Part shown: piece by piece, positions 17,659 to 26,035 of the stretch
How positions within the stretch are numbered: position 1 is the first letter of the stretch
Layout of the letters: each line of letters starts with the position of its first letter
Source of the DNA: Pseudoduganella albidiflava
GTDB taxonomy: Bacteria; Pseudomonadota; Gammaproteobacteria; Burkholderiales; Burkholderiaceae_D
NCBI RefSeq assembly: GCF_004322755.1
Contig: NZ_CP036401.1
Coordinates: 558,001 to 622,000, forward strand
DNA: 64,000 nt
Direction of reading: 5' to 3'
The notes under the pieces: generated by a model
Database searches by the model: none
Seen by the model: the letters and a program-made list of their open reading frames with translations, nothing else
Told to the model about the DNA's origin: nothing
Made by a program: the position numbers and the translations under genes

Positions 17659-18363
17659 ATGAAAAGCAAGATGCTGAAACGTCCGCCCCCATCGCCAGAC
17701 CACCAGGAGCCGCGGCTGTACCGCGTGGTCGCGGACCGTATCGCGCAGCTGATCCGTGACGAGGGCATTGCGCCCGGCGCCCGCCTGCCATCCGAGCGCG
17801 ACCTGGCCACCAGGCTGGCGGTCAGCCGGGCTTCGCTGCGCGAGGCGCTGATCGCGCTGGAACTGGGCGGCGTGATCGAAGTGCGTGGCGGCTCCGGCGT
17901 CTATGTATGCGAGGCGGAACCGGAGGCGAGCCTGCCGGAAGCAGGGCCGGGCCCGTTCGAAGTGTTGTCGGCGCGCCGCCTGATCGAGGCGGAAGTGGCG
18001 GCCATCGCGGCGCGCGTGGCCACCGACAATGCGATCGACGCGATCCTCAAGGCGGTCGAGGAAATGGAGGCGCACCACGCCAACAAGACCACCAACGAGT
18101 TGGCCGACCGCAACTTCCACCTGGCGATCGCCCGCGCCACCGGCAACGGCGCGCTGGTGGGCACGATGGATTACCTGTGGAACCAGCGCGGCCGGCTGTG
18201 GCACAAGCTGAAGGAACACTTCCAGACGGAAGAGCTGCGGCAGGAAACGCTGAAGGACCACCGCCGCATCTTCGAGGCGATCGCGGCACACGATCCGGCC
18301 GCGGCGCGGCGCGCGATGCGGGCGCACCTGGAACGGGTGACGCGGACGTTTTCGCGCGGCTGA
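17659..18363 (+). CDS. FadR-family (GntR/FCD) regulator of the pectin locus
   Basis: The 234-residue regulator has a GntR winged HTH at about 20-82 ([22 protein letters not shown]) and an all-helical FCD effector domain (about 100-225). Conserved metal/ligand positions are visible in the pattern [10 protein letters not shown]-x3-H (DRNFHLAIA) and DHRRIFEAI. Such regulators commonly bind sugar acids. It lies between galactarate dehydratase and the TonB receptor of the pectin genes, so a uronate or aldarate effector is likely (inference). The ATG sits about 13 nt after the predicted transcription start. A second ATG at 17671 is an alternative. Confidence 0.9.
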   Translation: MKSKMLKRPPPSPDHQEPRLYRVVADRIAQLIRDEGIAPGARLPSERDLATRLAVSRASLREALIALELGGVIEVRGGSGVYVCEAEPEASLPEAGPGPFEVLSARRLIEAEVAAIAARVATDNAIDAILKAVEEMEAHHANKTTNELADRNFHLAIARATGNGALVGTMDYLWNQRGRLWHKLKEHFQTEELRQETLKDHRRIFEAIAAHDPAAARRAMRAHLERVTRTFSRG

Positions 18364-18806
18364 GGGCAAGGCAGGCAGTAAAAAGCCTGCAAAAAAGCAA
18401 CACAGGACTGGCAATACAGGATTGGCAATACAGGACAGGCAGTACAGGACAGGCAGTACAAGACAGGCAGTACCGGCACAGGCATTACAAGAACAAGCAG
18501 TACCGGAACGGCAATACAGCAATTACAGCAGCGCGGGGCCGCATCGAATGGCGCCGCGACAGGAGACAGGATGTATTCGATACCATCAGCGGAACCACCC
18601 GCCACCTTTGCCGGCGTCGCGCGCCTCTGCGCAGCGCAGCCGCGCCCCTGATCTCATAACAACAAGTTTATCCACCGCATGCGACCCCGGCCCCGGCCCT
18701 CGTCGCAGCGGCACGGAGCACGCGAGGTGCTCCACTACCGCCGCCCGCCGCTCTATACAAGGAGGCAGGCCGGCGCGAACACCATCGGAAAACCCAGGAG
18801 ACAAGC
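18364..18806. other. 443-bp leader region before the TonB receptor gene
   Basis: The gap holds the 14-bp tandem array (18406-18519, entered separately) and then about 285 bp of ordinary GC-rich DNA leading to the receptor's start. No operator-like TGGTC-GACCA site was seen here, unlike upstream of the regulator. I could not assign a promoter. No open frame is supported. Confidence 0.5.
18406..18519. repeat. 14-bp tandem repeat array upstream of the TonB receptor
   Basis: Eight consecutive units of 14-15 bp follow the pattern GACAGGCAGTACAG. The first five are exactly 14 bp with changes at three positions, and two of the last three are 15 bp. A ninth partial unit follows. The array begins 42 bp after the regulator stop and ends 287 bp before the receptor start. 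The units have diverged, so copy number may vary between strains. Another unrelated 14-bp array is at 32662-32787. Confidence 0.9.
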
Positions 18807-21512
18807 ATGAACAAGCGCGCAAGTATGCAAACCCGCTTCCAGCCACGGCTGGTTCTGACCTCGATCGCACTGGCGGCAATCGCCGTGGCGAACGGGGCAG
18901 CCGCACAGGAGGCCGCGATGCAGCGCATCGAAGTGACGGGTTCCTCGATCAAGCGACTGGCCAATGAAGAAGCGCTGCCGGTCACCAGCATCAAGGCCGA
19001 GGAATTCACCCAGCGCGGCATGACCACGCTGGCCGACGTGATGATGGCGCTGCCGCAATCGGCGTCGCTGGCACCGAGCAATGCCGGTTCCGGCACCAAC
19101 ATCAACCTGCGTGGCCTGGGCGTGAACCGCACGCTGGTGCTGCTGAACGGCCGCCGCCTGGCCAACGAGGCGATCTCCGCCGGCTATGCCAACCTGGACG
19201 TGATCCCGTTCTCCGCGCTGCAGCGTGTCGAGATCCTGCGCGATGGCGCCTCGTCGCTGTATGGTTCGGACGCGATCGGCGGCGTGGTCAACTTCATCAC
19301 GAAGAAGGAATTCGAAGGCGTGCAGGTAACCGGCCAGTACGTGATGCCGGAACGCAGCGGTGGCGGCGACGAACGCCGCGCCACGCTGACCTTCGGCAAG
19401 GGCAACCTGAACCGCGACGGCTGGTCGGCCTACGCCACCGTCGACTTCCACGACCGTTCGCGCCTGGCCGCGCGCGACCGCGCCGAATTCAGCTCCGACG
19501 AGCTGCTGGCTTCGCTGGGCCGTCCGCGCACGCTGGGCACCGGCGGCTATGCCATGCCGGCCAACTTCACCACGGCCACCAACAAGAATGCGCAGAACCC
19601 GTACGCGGCCACCTGCGCCGAGCCGTATTCGACGATCGGCGCCAAGAATACCTGTACGCTGAACAGCAACGAGTACGGCACCGCGCTGTATGAAAACCAG
19701 CAGATCGGCTTCTATGCCCGCGCCGCCAAGCAGATCAGCGAAGACCACACGTTCACGGTGGAATACACCCGCGGGCAGTCGTACATCATCGCCACGCGCA
19801 ACCCGACCCAGGCCGTAGCGGTGAATGGCGTGTCGGCCATCCTCCCGTCGTCGTCGAAATGGTATCCGGGCAACAGCGGCGGCGTGCCGGCAATGGCCGG
19901 CATCAACGGCCAGCCGCTGACCGTGACCTGGTCCGTGGCCGACTACGGCCTGGCCGCGCAGAAGGACAAGCAGGTCAACCAGCGCCTGGCCTTCGTCGAC
20001 GAAGGCAAGTTCGGTGAATGGGATTACCGGGCCGGCCTCGTCATCGGCCTGTCGGATCGCGAAAACTTCTACCAGAACGGTTTCCTGGAAGGCCAGGGTT
20101 TGCTCGATGGCCTGAAGAACGGCATCCTGAACCCGTTCGGCCTGCAGGACCAGGCCGGCCGCGCATACCTCGATACGCTGACCGTGAACGGCGTGAAGAA
20201 CCGCGATTCGCAAACCACGTACAAGGGCGTCGACTTCTCGGCCAGCCGTACGCTGTTCGCGATGAGCGGCGGCGACGCGGCGATTGCGCTGGGTGCCGAC
20301 GCGAGCCACCAGACCACGCGCGACGACAAGCTGCCGGTGCAGAACGGCATCACGTACCTGAACAGCACCATGTCGCACGGCGAAGGCCAGCGCAACGTGT
20401 ACGCGCTGTACGCCGAGCTGGACCTGCCGGTCACGAGCGCGCTGAACGTCAACCTGGCCGTGCGCGACGACTATTTCAGCGACTTCGGCAACACCATCAA
20501 TCCGAAGGCCAGCTTCCGCTGGGAAGCCACCAAGAACGTGATGTTCCGCGGCTCGGCCAACACCGGCTTCCGCGCGCCGACGCTGTTCGACGCCTACGGC
20601 TATCGCCTGCCGGGCGCCACCGGCAAGACTTCCGCACGCTGGGATGACCCGCAGCTGTGCCCGGGCGGCACGCCAGGCGTGACCGGTACCGGCACCGCGC
20701 TGCCGGGCTATGTCGCTTCCGAAGTCTGCAACGTGCAGCTGCCGAAGCAGGTGGGCTCGAACGATGGCCTGAAGCCGGAAAAATCGAAGGGCTTCACGCT
20801 GGGCGTGGTGGTGGAACCGACCAAGTCGCTGACGATGTCGTTCGACTACTGGAACATCCGCATGAAGGACATGCTGGCCAACCTGCCGGAGCAGGTGTAC
20901 TTCCAGGATCCGGCCAAGTACGCCCACCTGTTCGTGCGCAACGCCGACGGCACGCTGGCGTTCATCAACAACACCACGATGAACCTGGGCGGCCAGAAGG
21001 CGGCCGGTATCGACGTCTCGGCGACCTACCGCTTCCCGCGCAGCACCTACGGCGACTTCAAGGTGGAACTGGACGGCACCTACCTGACGCAGTTCGACAA
21101 CCAGCTGTTCGAGGGCGAAGAATGGGTCAACAACGTGGGCCGCTTCGGCGCCGCGTCGAACGGCACCACGTCGAGCTTCCCGATCATCACGTACCGCTGG
21201 AAGCACGTGCTGAAGATGTCGTGGGCGCTGGGCGACTGGACCGCGCAGGCCACCCAGAACTACAACTCGAAGTACGAAGACCAGAATCTCGTGGCCGAGC
21301 AATACTGGCGCGACATCAACTCGTACAAGCCGTGGAACCTGACGGTGGGCTACAAGGGCTTCAAGAACACGCAGCTGACGTTCGGCATCACCAACGTGTT
21401 CGACTCGGCCCCGCCGGTCACCAACCACAGCGGTTACTCGTTCGGTTACCTGTCGAGCGCGGCCAGCCCGATCGGCCGCTCGTACAACCTGCGCGCAAGC
21501 TACACGTTCTAA
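18807..21512 (+). CDS. TonB-dependent outer-membrane receptor
   Basis: The 901-residue protein has a signal peptide (about 1-33, cleaved after GAAAQ), a TonB-box-like start (MQRIEVTGSSIKR), a plug domain (about 48-165, with INLRGLGVNRTLVLLNGRRL and ILRDGASSLYGSDAIGGVVNF) and a 22-strand-type beta-barrel ending in the expected aromatic residue (ASYTF). It uses TonB energy to import large ligands across the outer membrane. Position before three pectin-degrading enzymes suggests oligogalacturonate or rhamnogalacturonan fragments as ligands (inference). ATG follows GGAGACAAGC. Confidence 0.93.
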   Translation: MNKRASMQTRFQPRLVLTSIALAAIAVANGAAAQEAAMQRIEVTGSSIKRLANEEALPVTSIKAEEFTQRGMTTLADVMMALPQSASLAPSNAGSGTNINLRGLGVNRTLVLLNGRRLANEAISAGYANLDVIPFSALQRVEILRDGASSLYGSDAIGGVVNFITKKEFEGVQVTGQYVMPERSGGGDERRATLTFGKGNLNRDGWSAYATVDFHDRSRLAARDRAEFSSDELLASLGRPRTLGTGGYAMPANFTTATNKNAQNPYAATCAEPYSTIGAKNTCTLNSNEYGTALYENQQIGFYARAAKQISEDHTFTVEYTRGQSYIIATRNPTQAVAVNGVSAILPSSSKWYPGNSGGVPAMAGINGQPLTVTWSVADYGLAAQKDKQVNQRLAFVDEGKFGEWDYRAGLVIGLSDRENFYQNGFLEGQGLLDGLKNGILNPFGLQDQAGRAYLDTLTVNGVKNRDSQTTYKGVDFSASRTLFAMSGGDAAIALGADASHQTTRDDKLPVQNGITYLNSTMSHGEGQRNVYALYAELDLPVTSALNVNLAVRDDYFSDFGNTINPKASFRWEATKNVMFRGSANTGFRAPTLFDAYGYRLPGATGKTSARWDDPQLCPGGTPGVTGTGTALPGYVASEVCNVQLPKQVGSNDGLKPEKSKGFTLGVVVEPTKSLTMSFDYWNIRMKDMLANLPEQVYFQDPAKYAHLFVRNADGTLAFINNTTMNLGGQKAAGIDVSATYRFPRSTYGDFKVELDGTYLTQFDNQLFEGEEWVNNVGRFGAASNGTTSSFPIITYRWKHVLKMSWALGDWTAQATQNYNSKYEDQNLVAEQYWRDINSYKPWNLTVGYKGFKNTQLTFGITNVFDSAPPVTNHSGYSFGYLSSAASPIGRSYNLRASYTF

Positions 21513-21588
21513 GCGAAACCGGGCCGCCCGCCACGCGCAGTATCACTGCCGTGGCCGGCGGTTTTTTACCATGGAGCGGAGGTCTTAC

Positions 21589-22365
21589 ATGAAACAGCGT
21601 TTCCTGTGCGGTGCCCTGGCTGCCCTGCTGTCGCTCGGCAGTGCCGCCGCGGCGGACAAGCCGGTGCGGTTCATCCTCGTCGGCGATTCCACCATGGCCA
21701 CGGCCAGCGGCTATGGGGATGCGTTCTGCGCGCGCGTGAACCGCGCCCACACGTGCATCAACCTGGCCAAGGGCGGGCGCAGCTCGTCGAGCTTCCGCGC
21801 CGAAGGGCGCTGGGACGAGGTGCAGGGCCTGCTGAAAGGCGCCGCCGCCTACCGCGCCACGTATGTACTGATCCAGTTCGGCCACAACGACCAGCCGGGC
21901 AAGCCGGGCCGGTCGACCGACCTGAAGACCGAATTCCCCGTCAACATGGGCCGCTATGTCGACGAAGTCAGGGCCCTGGACGGCGTGCCGGTGCTGGTGA
22001 CGCCGCTCACGCGCCGCATGTTCAGGAACGGCGTGCTGGAAAACACGCTGGTGCCGTGGGCGGACGTGATCCGCGCCACCGCGAAGGAAAAGCAGGTGCC
22101 GTTGCTGGACCTGAATGCCGACAGCTACGCCGCCGTGCAGGCGATGGGCGAAGCGCAGGCCGACACATTCGCGGTGGCGCCGAAGCCGGCCGCGGCGCCC
22201 GTCGCCACGGGAGCGGGCGCCGAGCCGCAAGGCGCCGCCAAGAGCGCCTTCGACTACACGCACCTTGGCGCCAAAGGGGCGAAATACTTCGCCGCGATGG
22301 TCGAACGCGAGCTGAAAGCGGCCATCCCCGCCGTGGCGGCCGAGTTCAAGCCGGAGGGCGAATGA
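21589..22365 (+). CDS. Rhamnogalacturonan acetylesterase-like SGNH hydrolase
   Basis: The 258-residue protein has a Sec signal peptide (about 1-22) and the SGNH/GDSL hydrolase fold with Ser34 in GDST, Gly62 region KGGRSS, Asn100 in FGHND, and Asp222-x2-His225 (DYTH). This is the rhamnogalacturonan acetylesterase branch, which removes acetyl groups from pectin backbone in the periplasm or outside. An Ala/Pro-rich insert at about 195-220 just before the Asp-His motif is not typical. The start at 21589 follows GGAGCGGAGG. Its stop overlaps the next gene's start (ATGA), so the two pectin enzymes are coupled. Confidence 0.88.
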   Translation: MKQRFLCGALAALLSLGSAAAADKPVRFILVGDSTMATASGYGDAFCARVNRAHTCINLAKGGRSSSSFRAEGRWDEVQGLLKGAAAYRATYVLIQFGHNDQPGKPGRSTDLKTEFPVNMGRYVDEVRALDGVPVLVTPLTRRMFRNGVLENTLVPWADVIRATAKEKQVPLLDLNADSYAAVQAMGEAQADTFAVAPKPAAAPVATGAGAEPQGAAKSAFDYTHLGAKGAKYFAAMVERELKAAIPAVAAEFKPEGE

Positions 22366-23804
22366 TGCGCGCGGCACTGCTGCTGGCGGCCATGCTCCTG
22401 GCCGGTGCTGCGCAGGCCCAGGATACCGGGGCCGCCGGCCGGCCGCAGCTCAGCGCGGCGGAAGCGAAACGCTTCACGATTGCCGAAGTGCTCAAGACCA
22501 CCGGCCGTGCCGGTGCGGAGAAAACCGATCCGTGGGATCCGCTGGCCGATCCATTGGCGCGCAATGTTCCGTTTACGGCCGACTACACGGTCGACGCGGC
22601 CGGCCGCGCCGATGGCGTGAAGACCTTCATCAGCGTGCAGCAGGCCATCAACCGCGCCATCGTGGATGCCGCCGCTCAGCCGGGCGGCGGGCGCCAGTAC
22701 ATCCTCGTCAAGCCGGGTACCTACCGCGAGCTGGTCTACGTGCCCGCCTCGGCGCGGCCGATCACGCTGTACGGGGAGGGCGCCACGGCGGCCGATACCG
22801 TGATCTCGGCCGGGCTGGATGCCGCCGTGCCGGTGGCCGACTACATCCGGCAGCACGGCGCGCAGTTTGCCCGGCTGGCCCCGGCTATCGTGGAAATGCA
22901 TGCGCAGATCGCGGCGCGCGCGCCCACCATCTCGACCAGCGGTTCGATGACGGTGTGGACCCGCAACCACGGCTTCCAGGCGCGCAACCTGACCATCGAG
23001 AACGCCTACAACAAGGCCACCGGCAATGCGCGCGACGAATGCGGCGAGCGCGTGTGCGGCACGCCGGACCAGCCGCAGGCCCGCGTCAGCCACCAGGCCG
23101 TGGCCCTGCTGGTCGAAGGCGCCGACAAGGCCCAGTTCGAGAACGTGCGGCTGATCGGCTTCCAGGACACGCTGTACCTGAAGTCGGGCGAAACCCGCGT
23201 CACCGCGCGCAGCTTCTTCCACAAGTCGTATATCGAGGGCGACGTCGATTTCATCTTCGGCGATACCACCGCCTATTTCTACCGGAGCGAAGTGAAGTCG
23301 CTGGGCGACCGCACGATGTCGTACGTGGGCGCGCCGAACACCAACTGGCGCACCAAGTACGGCTTCGTGTTCAACGAAGTGAAGTTTACCAGCGACGGTT
23401 CGCCGAACGCGCTGGCCGGCAAGTACTACCTCGCGCGCCAGTGGTTCCACAACTCGCGCTGCAGCCCGTACGCGCCGGTGGCCGTGGCGGGCTATGCGTG
23501 CACGCTGGGTACCGCCAGCGCCTACCAGGCCCCGAAGGGCACGATCACGCCCACCGTGCTGGAAACGGTCGGCAAGATGGTGGTGATGAATTCGCGCATC
23601 GGCGCGCACATCGACCGCGCCAGGCCCTGGTCGGACTGGAACGCGCCCGGCACGCTGGCCTACCGCCCGGCGCAGTTTTCATCGGATGATTTTTTCAAGA
23701 ACCTGAAGAACGCGGGCTTCGACCCCGTCAACCACCTGGGCTACGGGAAGCAGCCCCTGCCGCCGGACGTGTACCTGGCAGAATTCAACAACTCCCACGA
23801 GTAG
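22362..23804 (+). CDS. Pectin methylesterase
   Basis: The 480-residue exported carbohydrate esterase family 8 enzyme removes methyl esters from homogalacturonan, producing sites for polygalacturonase. A signal peptide covers about 1-20. Catalytic signatures are intact: Gln268-Asp269 in GFQDTLY, and Asp296 in YIEGDVDFIFG. Compared with plant enzymes there are inserts with four Cys (about 227-232 and later), which could form disulfides. It overlaps the acetylesterase gene by 4 bp and ends 8 bp before the polygalacturonase, so the three enzymes are one operon. The usual LGRPW segment reads LARQW. Confidence 0.93.
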   Translation: MMRAALLLAAMLLAGAAQAQDTGAAGRPQLSAAEAKRFTIAEVLKTTGRAGAEKTDPWDPLADPLARNVPFTADYTVDAAGRADGVKTFISVQQAINRAIVDAAAQPGGGRQYILVKPGTYRELVYVPASARPITLYGEGATAADTVISAGLDAAVPVADYIRQHGAQFARLAPAIVEMHAQIAARAPTISTSGSMTVWTRNHGFQARNLTIENAYNKATGNARDECGERVCGTPDQPQARVSHQAVALLVEGADKAQFENVRLIGFQDTLYLKSGETRVTARSFFHKSYIEGDVDFIFGDTTAYFYRSEVKSLGDRTMSYVGAPNTNWRTKYGFVFNEVKFTSDGSPNALAGKYYLARQWFHNSRCSPYAPVAVAGYACTLGTASAYQAPKGTITPTVLETVGKMVVMNSRIGAHIDRARPWSDWNAPGTLAYRPAQFSSDDFFKNLKNAGFDPVNHLGYGKQPLPPDVYLAEFNNSHE

Positions 23805-23812
23805 GAGACAGC

Positions 23813-25741
23813 ATGAACGACATGAATAAGCAGCATGTGAACGACCAGCGCATGAATGACCAGCGAGTCAATGAAAAACGCCGCGCGATGATGAAGGCGG
23901 TATCGGCTTCCAGCCTGGCGCTGGCCGGCGGCGGCGCCGCCCTGGCGACCGGTTCGGCCAGTGCGGCGATCGGCGACGACCCGTGGGGCCGCGCCAAGGA
24001 AATCGTCGACCGCCTGAGCAAGCCCCTGCGCTTCCGCGACCAGGACTTCCCGATCACCGATTTCGGCGCCGCGCAGTGCAAGCTGGTCAAGATCAGGGCC
24101 TGGATCTCGCACGACGACCAGGCGACGGTCGACACGCATGCGCCGGGCTCGCACGATTGCTACCCGGCGATCAAGGCCGCCATCGAGGCCTGCCACAAGG
24201 CCGGCGGCGGCCGCGTGGTGATCCCGGCCGGTAACTGGTTCGTGGCCGGCCCGATCGTGCTGCTGTCGAACGTGCACGTCCACCTGAAGAAGGGCGCCAA
24301 CGTGCTGTTCTCGACGCAGCCTGCCGACTACGCGAAGTATGGCGAATTCGATTGCGGCAAGCACGGCAAGCTGGTGATCACGCGCTGGCAGGGCAACGAT
24401 TGCCTGAACTTCGCGTCGCCGATCTACGCTTATGGTGCCGACAATATCGCGCTGACGGGCGAAGACTGGACCAGCGTGCTGAATGGCCAGGGCGGCGTGC
24501 CCTTCAACGGCAAGGATGGCGACTGCTGGTGGACCTGGAAGGGCAAGAACCGCACGATCAACCCGGCCTCGCAGGCCAACACGCCGGGCTACGTGGAAGG
24601 CAAGCTGACGCAGCGCGTGCCGAACCCGATCAACCCGAAATCGCTGAAGGACGTGGCGCCGCACCTCACCGAAGCGGAGCGCCTGCATATCCAGGGCGAG
24701 GGCGAACGCTGGCGCGCCGACGAGCAGTACCTGCCGGCGCTGTCCGAAGCGGGCGTGCCGCTGGGGCAGCGCGTGTTCGGCCTGGGCCACCTGCTGCGGC
24801 CGACGATGGTGCACCTGATCGGCTGCACCAATGTGCTGCTGGAGGGCTACGAACTGAAGGACACGCCGTTCTGGCAGCACCACCCGGTCCATTGCCGCAA
24901 CATCGTGATCCGCAACGTGCACTGCAACAGCAAGGGCCCGAACAGCGACGGCTTCGATCCGGAGTCGTGCGACATGGTGCTGATCGAGGGCTGCACCTTC
25001 GACACGGGCGACGATTGCATCGCCATCAAGGCCGGCAAGGACCTCGATACGCAGTACGGCCCGTCGCAGAACATCGTGGTGCAGAAATGCATCATGCAGA
25101 GTGGCCACGGCGCCGTCACGCTGGGCAGCGAGATGGCCGGCGGCATCCAGAACGTGTATGCCCAGGATCTCGTGTTCGAGAACATCCACTGGGCCACCGA
25201 TCCGCTGAACACCGCGATCCGGCTGAAGACCAACATGAACCGCGGCGGCTACCTGAAGAACTTCTACGTGCGCAACGTGAAGATCCCGAATGGCGTGCAG
25301 ACCAGCCCGTCGTTCTACGCATCGCTGCCCAATTCGCCGATCGAAGCGCGCACCGTGGCCGTGGCCGCCGGCGCCGTCGTCACGTTCGACTGCGACTACA
25401 CGCCGACCGCCGACACCGTGCGTACCCGTCCGCCGGTGGTGGACAACGTGCAGATTTCCAATGTCACGGTCGGCAACGTGGAAGTGAAGAAGGGCGCCAA
25501 GAAGGGACAGAAGGCGGCGTGCTACCAGGCCATCGTGATCCTCGGCCCGGTCTCGAACAACTACAACGGCCCGCAGCCGATGCCGCAGGTGCCGCCGGTC
25601 ACCAACGTGACGATCAGCGATTGCGACTTCGGCACCACCGTCAGCACCGAGCACCCGTACTTCCTGTACAACGTGCGCGGGCTGAAGCTGAACCGCGTGA
25701 AGATCGGCGGCAAGGAGTACAACACCACCCTCTCCGCATAG
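23813..25741 (+). CDS. GH28 polygalacturonase with Tat-like signal
   Basis: The 642-residue glycoside hydrolase family 28 enzyme cleaves alpha-1,4 galacturonosyl bonds in de-esterified pectin. The signature residues are present as NSDGFD (about 377-382, in place of NTDG), TGDD (about 397-400), GHG (about 427) and RLKT (about 469, in place of RIK). The N-terminus carries a KRRAMMKAVS motif and a hydrophobic stretch to about 52, resembling a twin-arginine signal with an unusually long Asn/Gln-rich front. Start ATG follows GGAGACAGC, 8 bp after the methylesterase stop. It is longer than simple GH28 enzymes, with an extended N-terminal part. Confidence 0.92.
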   Translation: MNDMNKQHVNDQRMNDQRVNEKRRAMMKAVSASSLALAGGGAALATGSASAAIGDDPWGRAKEIVDRLSKPLRFRDQDFPITDFGAAQCKLVKIRAWISHDDQATVDTHAPGSHDCYPAIKAAIEACHKAGGGRVVIPAGNWFVAGPIVLLSNVHVHLKKGANVLFSTQPADYAKYGEFDCGKHGKLVITRWQGNDCLNFASPIYAYGADNIALTGEDWTSVLNGQGGVPFNGKDGDCWWTWKGKNRTINPASQANTPGYVEGKLTQRVPNPINPKSLKDVAPHLTEAERLHIQGEGERWRADEQYLPALSEAGVPLGQRVFGLGHLLRPTMVHLIGCTNVLLEGYELKDTPFWQHHPVHCRNIVIRNVHCNSKGPNSDGFDPESCDMVLIEGCTFDTGDDCIAIKAGKDLDTQYGPSQNIVVQKCIMQSGHGAVTLGSEMAGGIQNVYAQDLVFENIHWATDPLNTAIRLKTNMNRGGYLKNFYVRNVKIPNGVQTSPSFYASLPNSPIEARTVAVAAGAVVTFDCDYTPTADTVRTRPPVVDNVQISNVTVGNVEVKKGAKKGQKAACYQAIVILGPVSNNYNGPQPMPQVPPVTNVTISDCDFGTTVSTEHPYFLYNVRGLKLNRVKIGGKEYNTTLSA

Positions 25742-25744
25742 TGG

Positions 25745-25880
25745 TGGAACCTCGATAAGCCTATTGCGCGGCGCCAGCTGCTGGTCTCCGGTACTCCGCT
25801 GCGGCGGACCGATCGTACTAAAGTACGACTCCGTTCCTCAACCAGATCTGCCGTCGCTCATTACGGTTTCTCGAGGTCCC
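25745..25880 (+). other. Structured 3' element after the polygalacturonase gene
   Basis: This stretch begins within a few nt of the stop codon and is bounded by CCTCGA and TCGAGG. It is centred on CGTACTAAAGTACG, the same palindrome as in the element after garD. Shared blocks in the same order include a GGTCTCC-GGTACTCC-like segment and a GTTCCTCAACCAGATCTGCCG segment matching the garD element's TTCAACTCGAACTACTGCCG. It could be a terminator or an RNA-stabilising hairpin. No U-tract follows. Confidence 0.65.
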
Positions 25881-25948
25881 GATGCTGTAGAGCGAAAATG
25901 CAGGCCAGCTTTGCCACCAAAAATGGTGACTGTGACCGATTTCTATTA

Positions 25949-26011
25949 CCCCAACGGCGAACGGCTGGGGTCAGACCCGGCGGGTCTGACCCCGGATTTT
26001 GCATTTGGGGT
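25949..26011. repeat. GGGTCAGACCC palindromic repeat, copy 4
   Basis: GGGGTCAGACCCG (25967-25979) and its exact complement (25981-25993) flank one base, the same 27-bp palindrome as at 4888-4914. Outer CCCCAA and TTGGGG arms and the flanking CGGCGAACGGCT and GGATTTTGCATT sequences also match copy 1 almost base for base. It lies between the convergent polygalacturonase and glycosyltransferase genes. Confidence 0.85.
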
Positions 26012-26035
26012 TCGCTCAACCAAGCGGGCTCCAGG

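Noticed and set aside
18406..18519. CRISPR-like array
   Set aside because: Units are 14-15 bp without spacers and no cas gene is present; it is a plain tandem repeat.
17485..18522. Upstream extension of the garD frame across the operator region and regulator gene
   Set aside because: It would run through the FadR-type regulator on the opposite strand and the 14-bp array, and has low-complexity Cys/Leu repeats; the family start at 17484 is clear.
18753..21428. Long open frame on the minus strand opposite the TonB receptor
   Set aside because: It is the antisense shadow of a GC-rich gene; composition is His/Arg/Val-rich with no domain, and the plus strand gives a complete receptor with signal peptide and C-terminal Phe.
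23741..25654. Minus-strand open frame opposite the polygalacturonase
   Set aside because: Shadow of codon bias; the plus-strand protein has all GH28 signatures.
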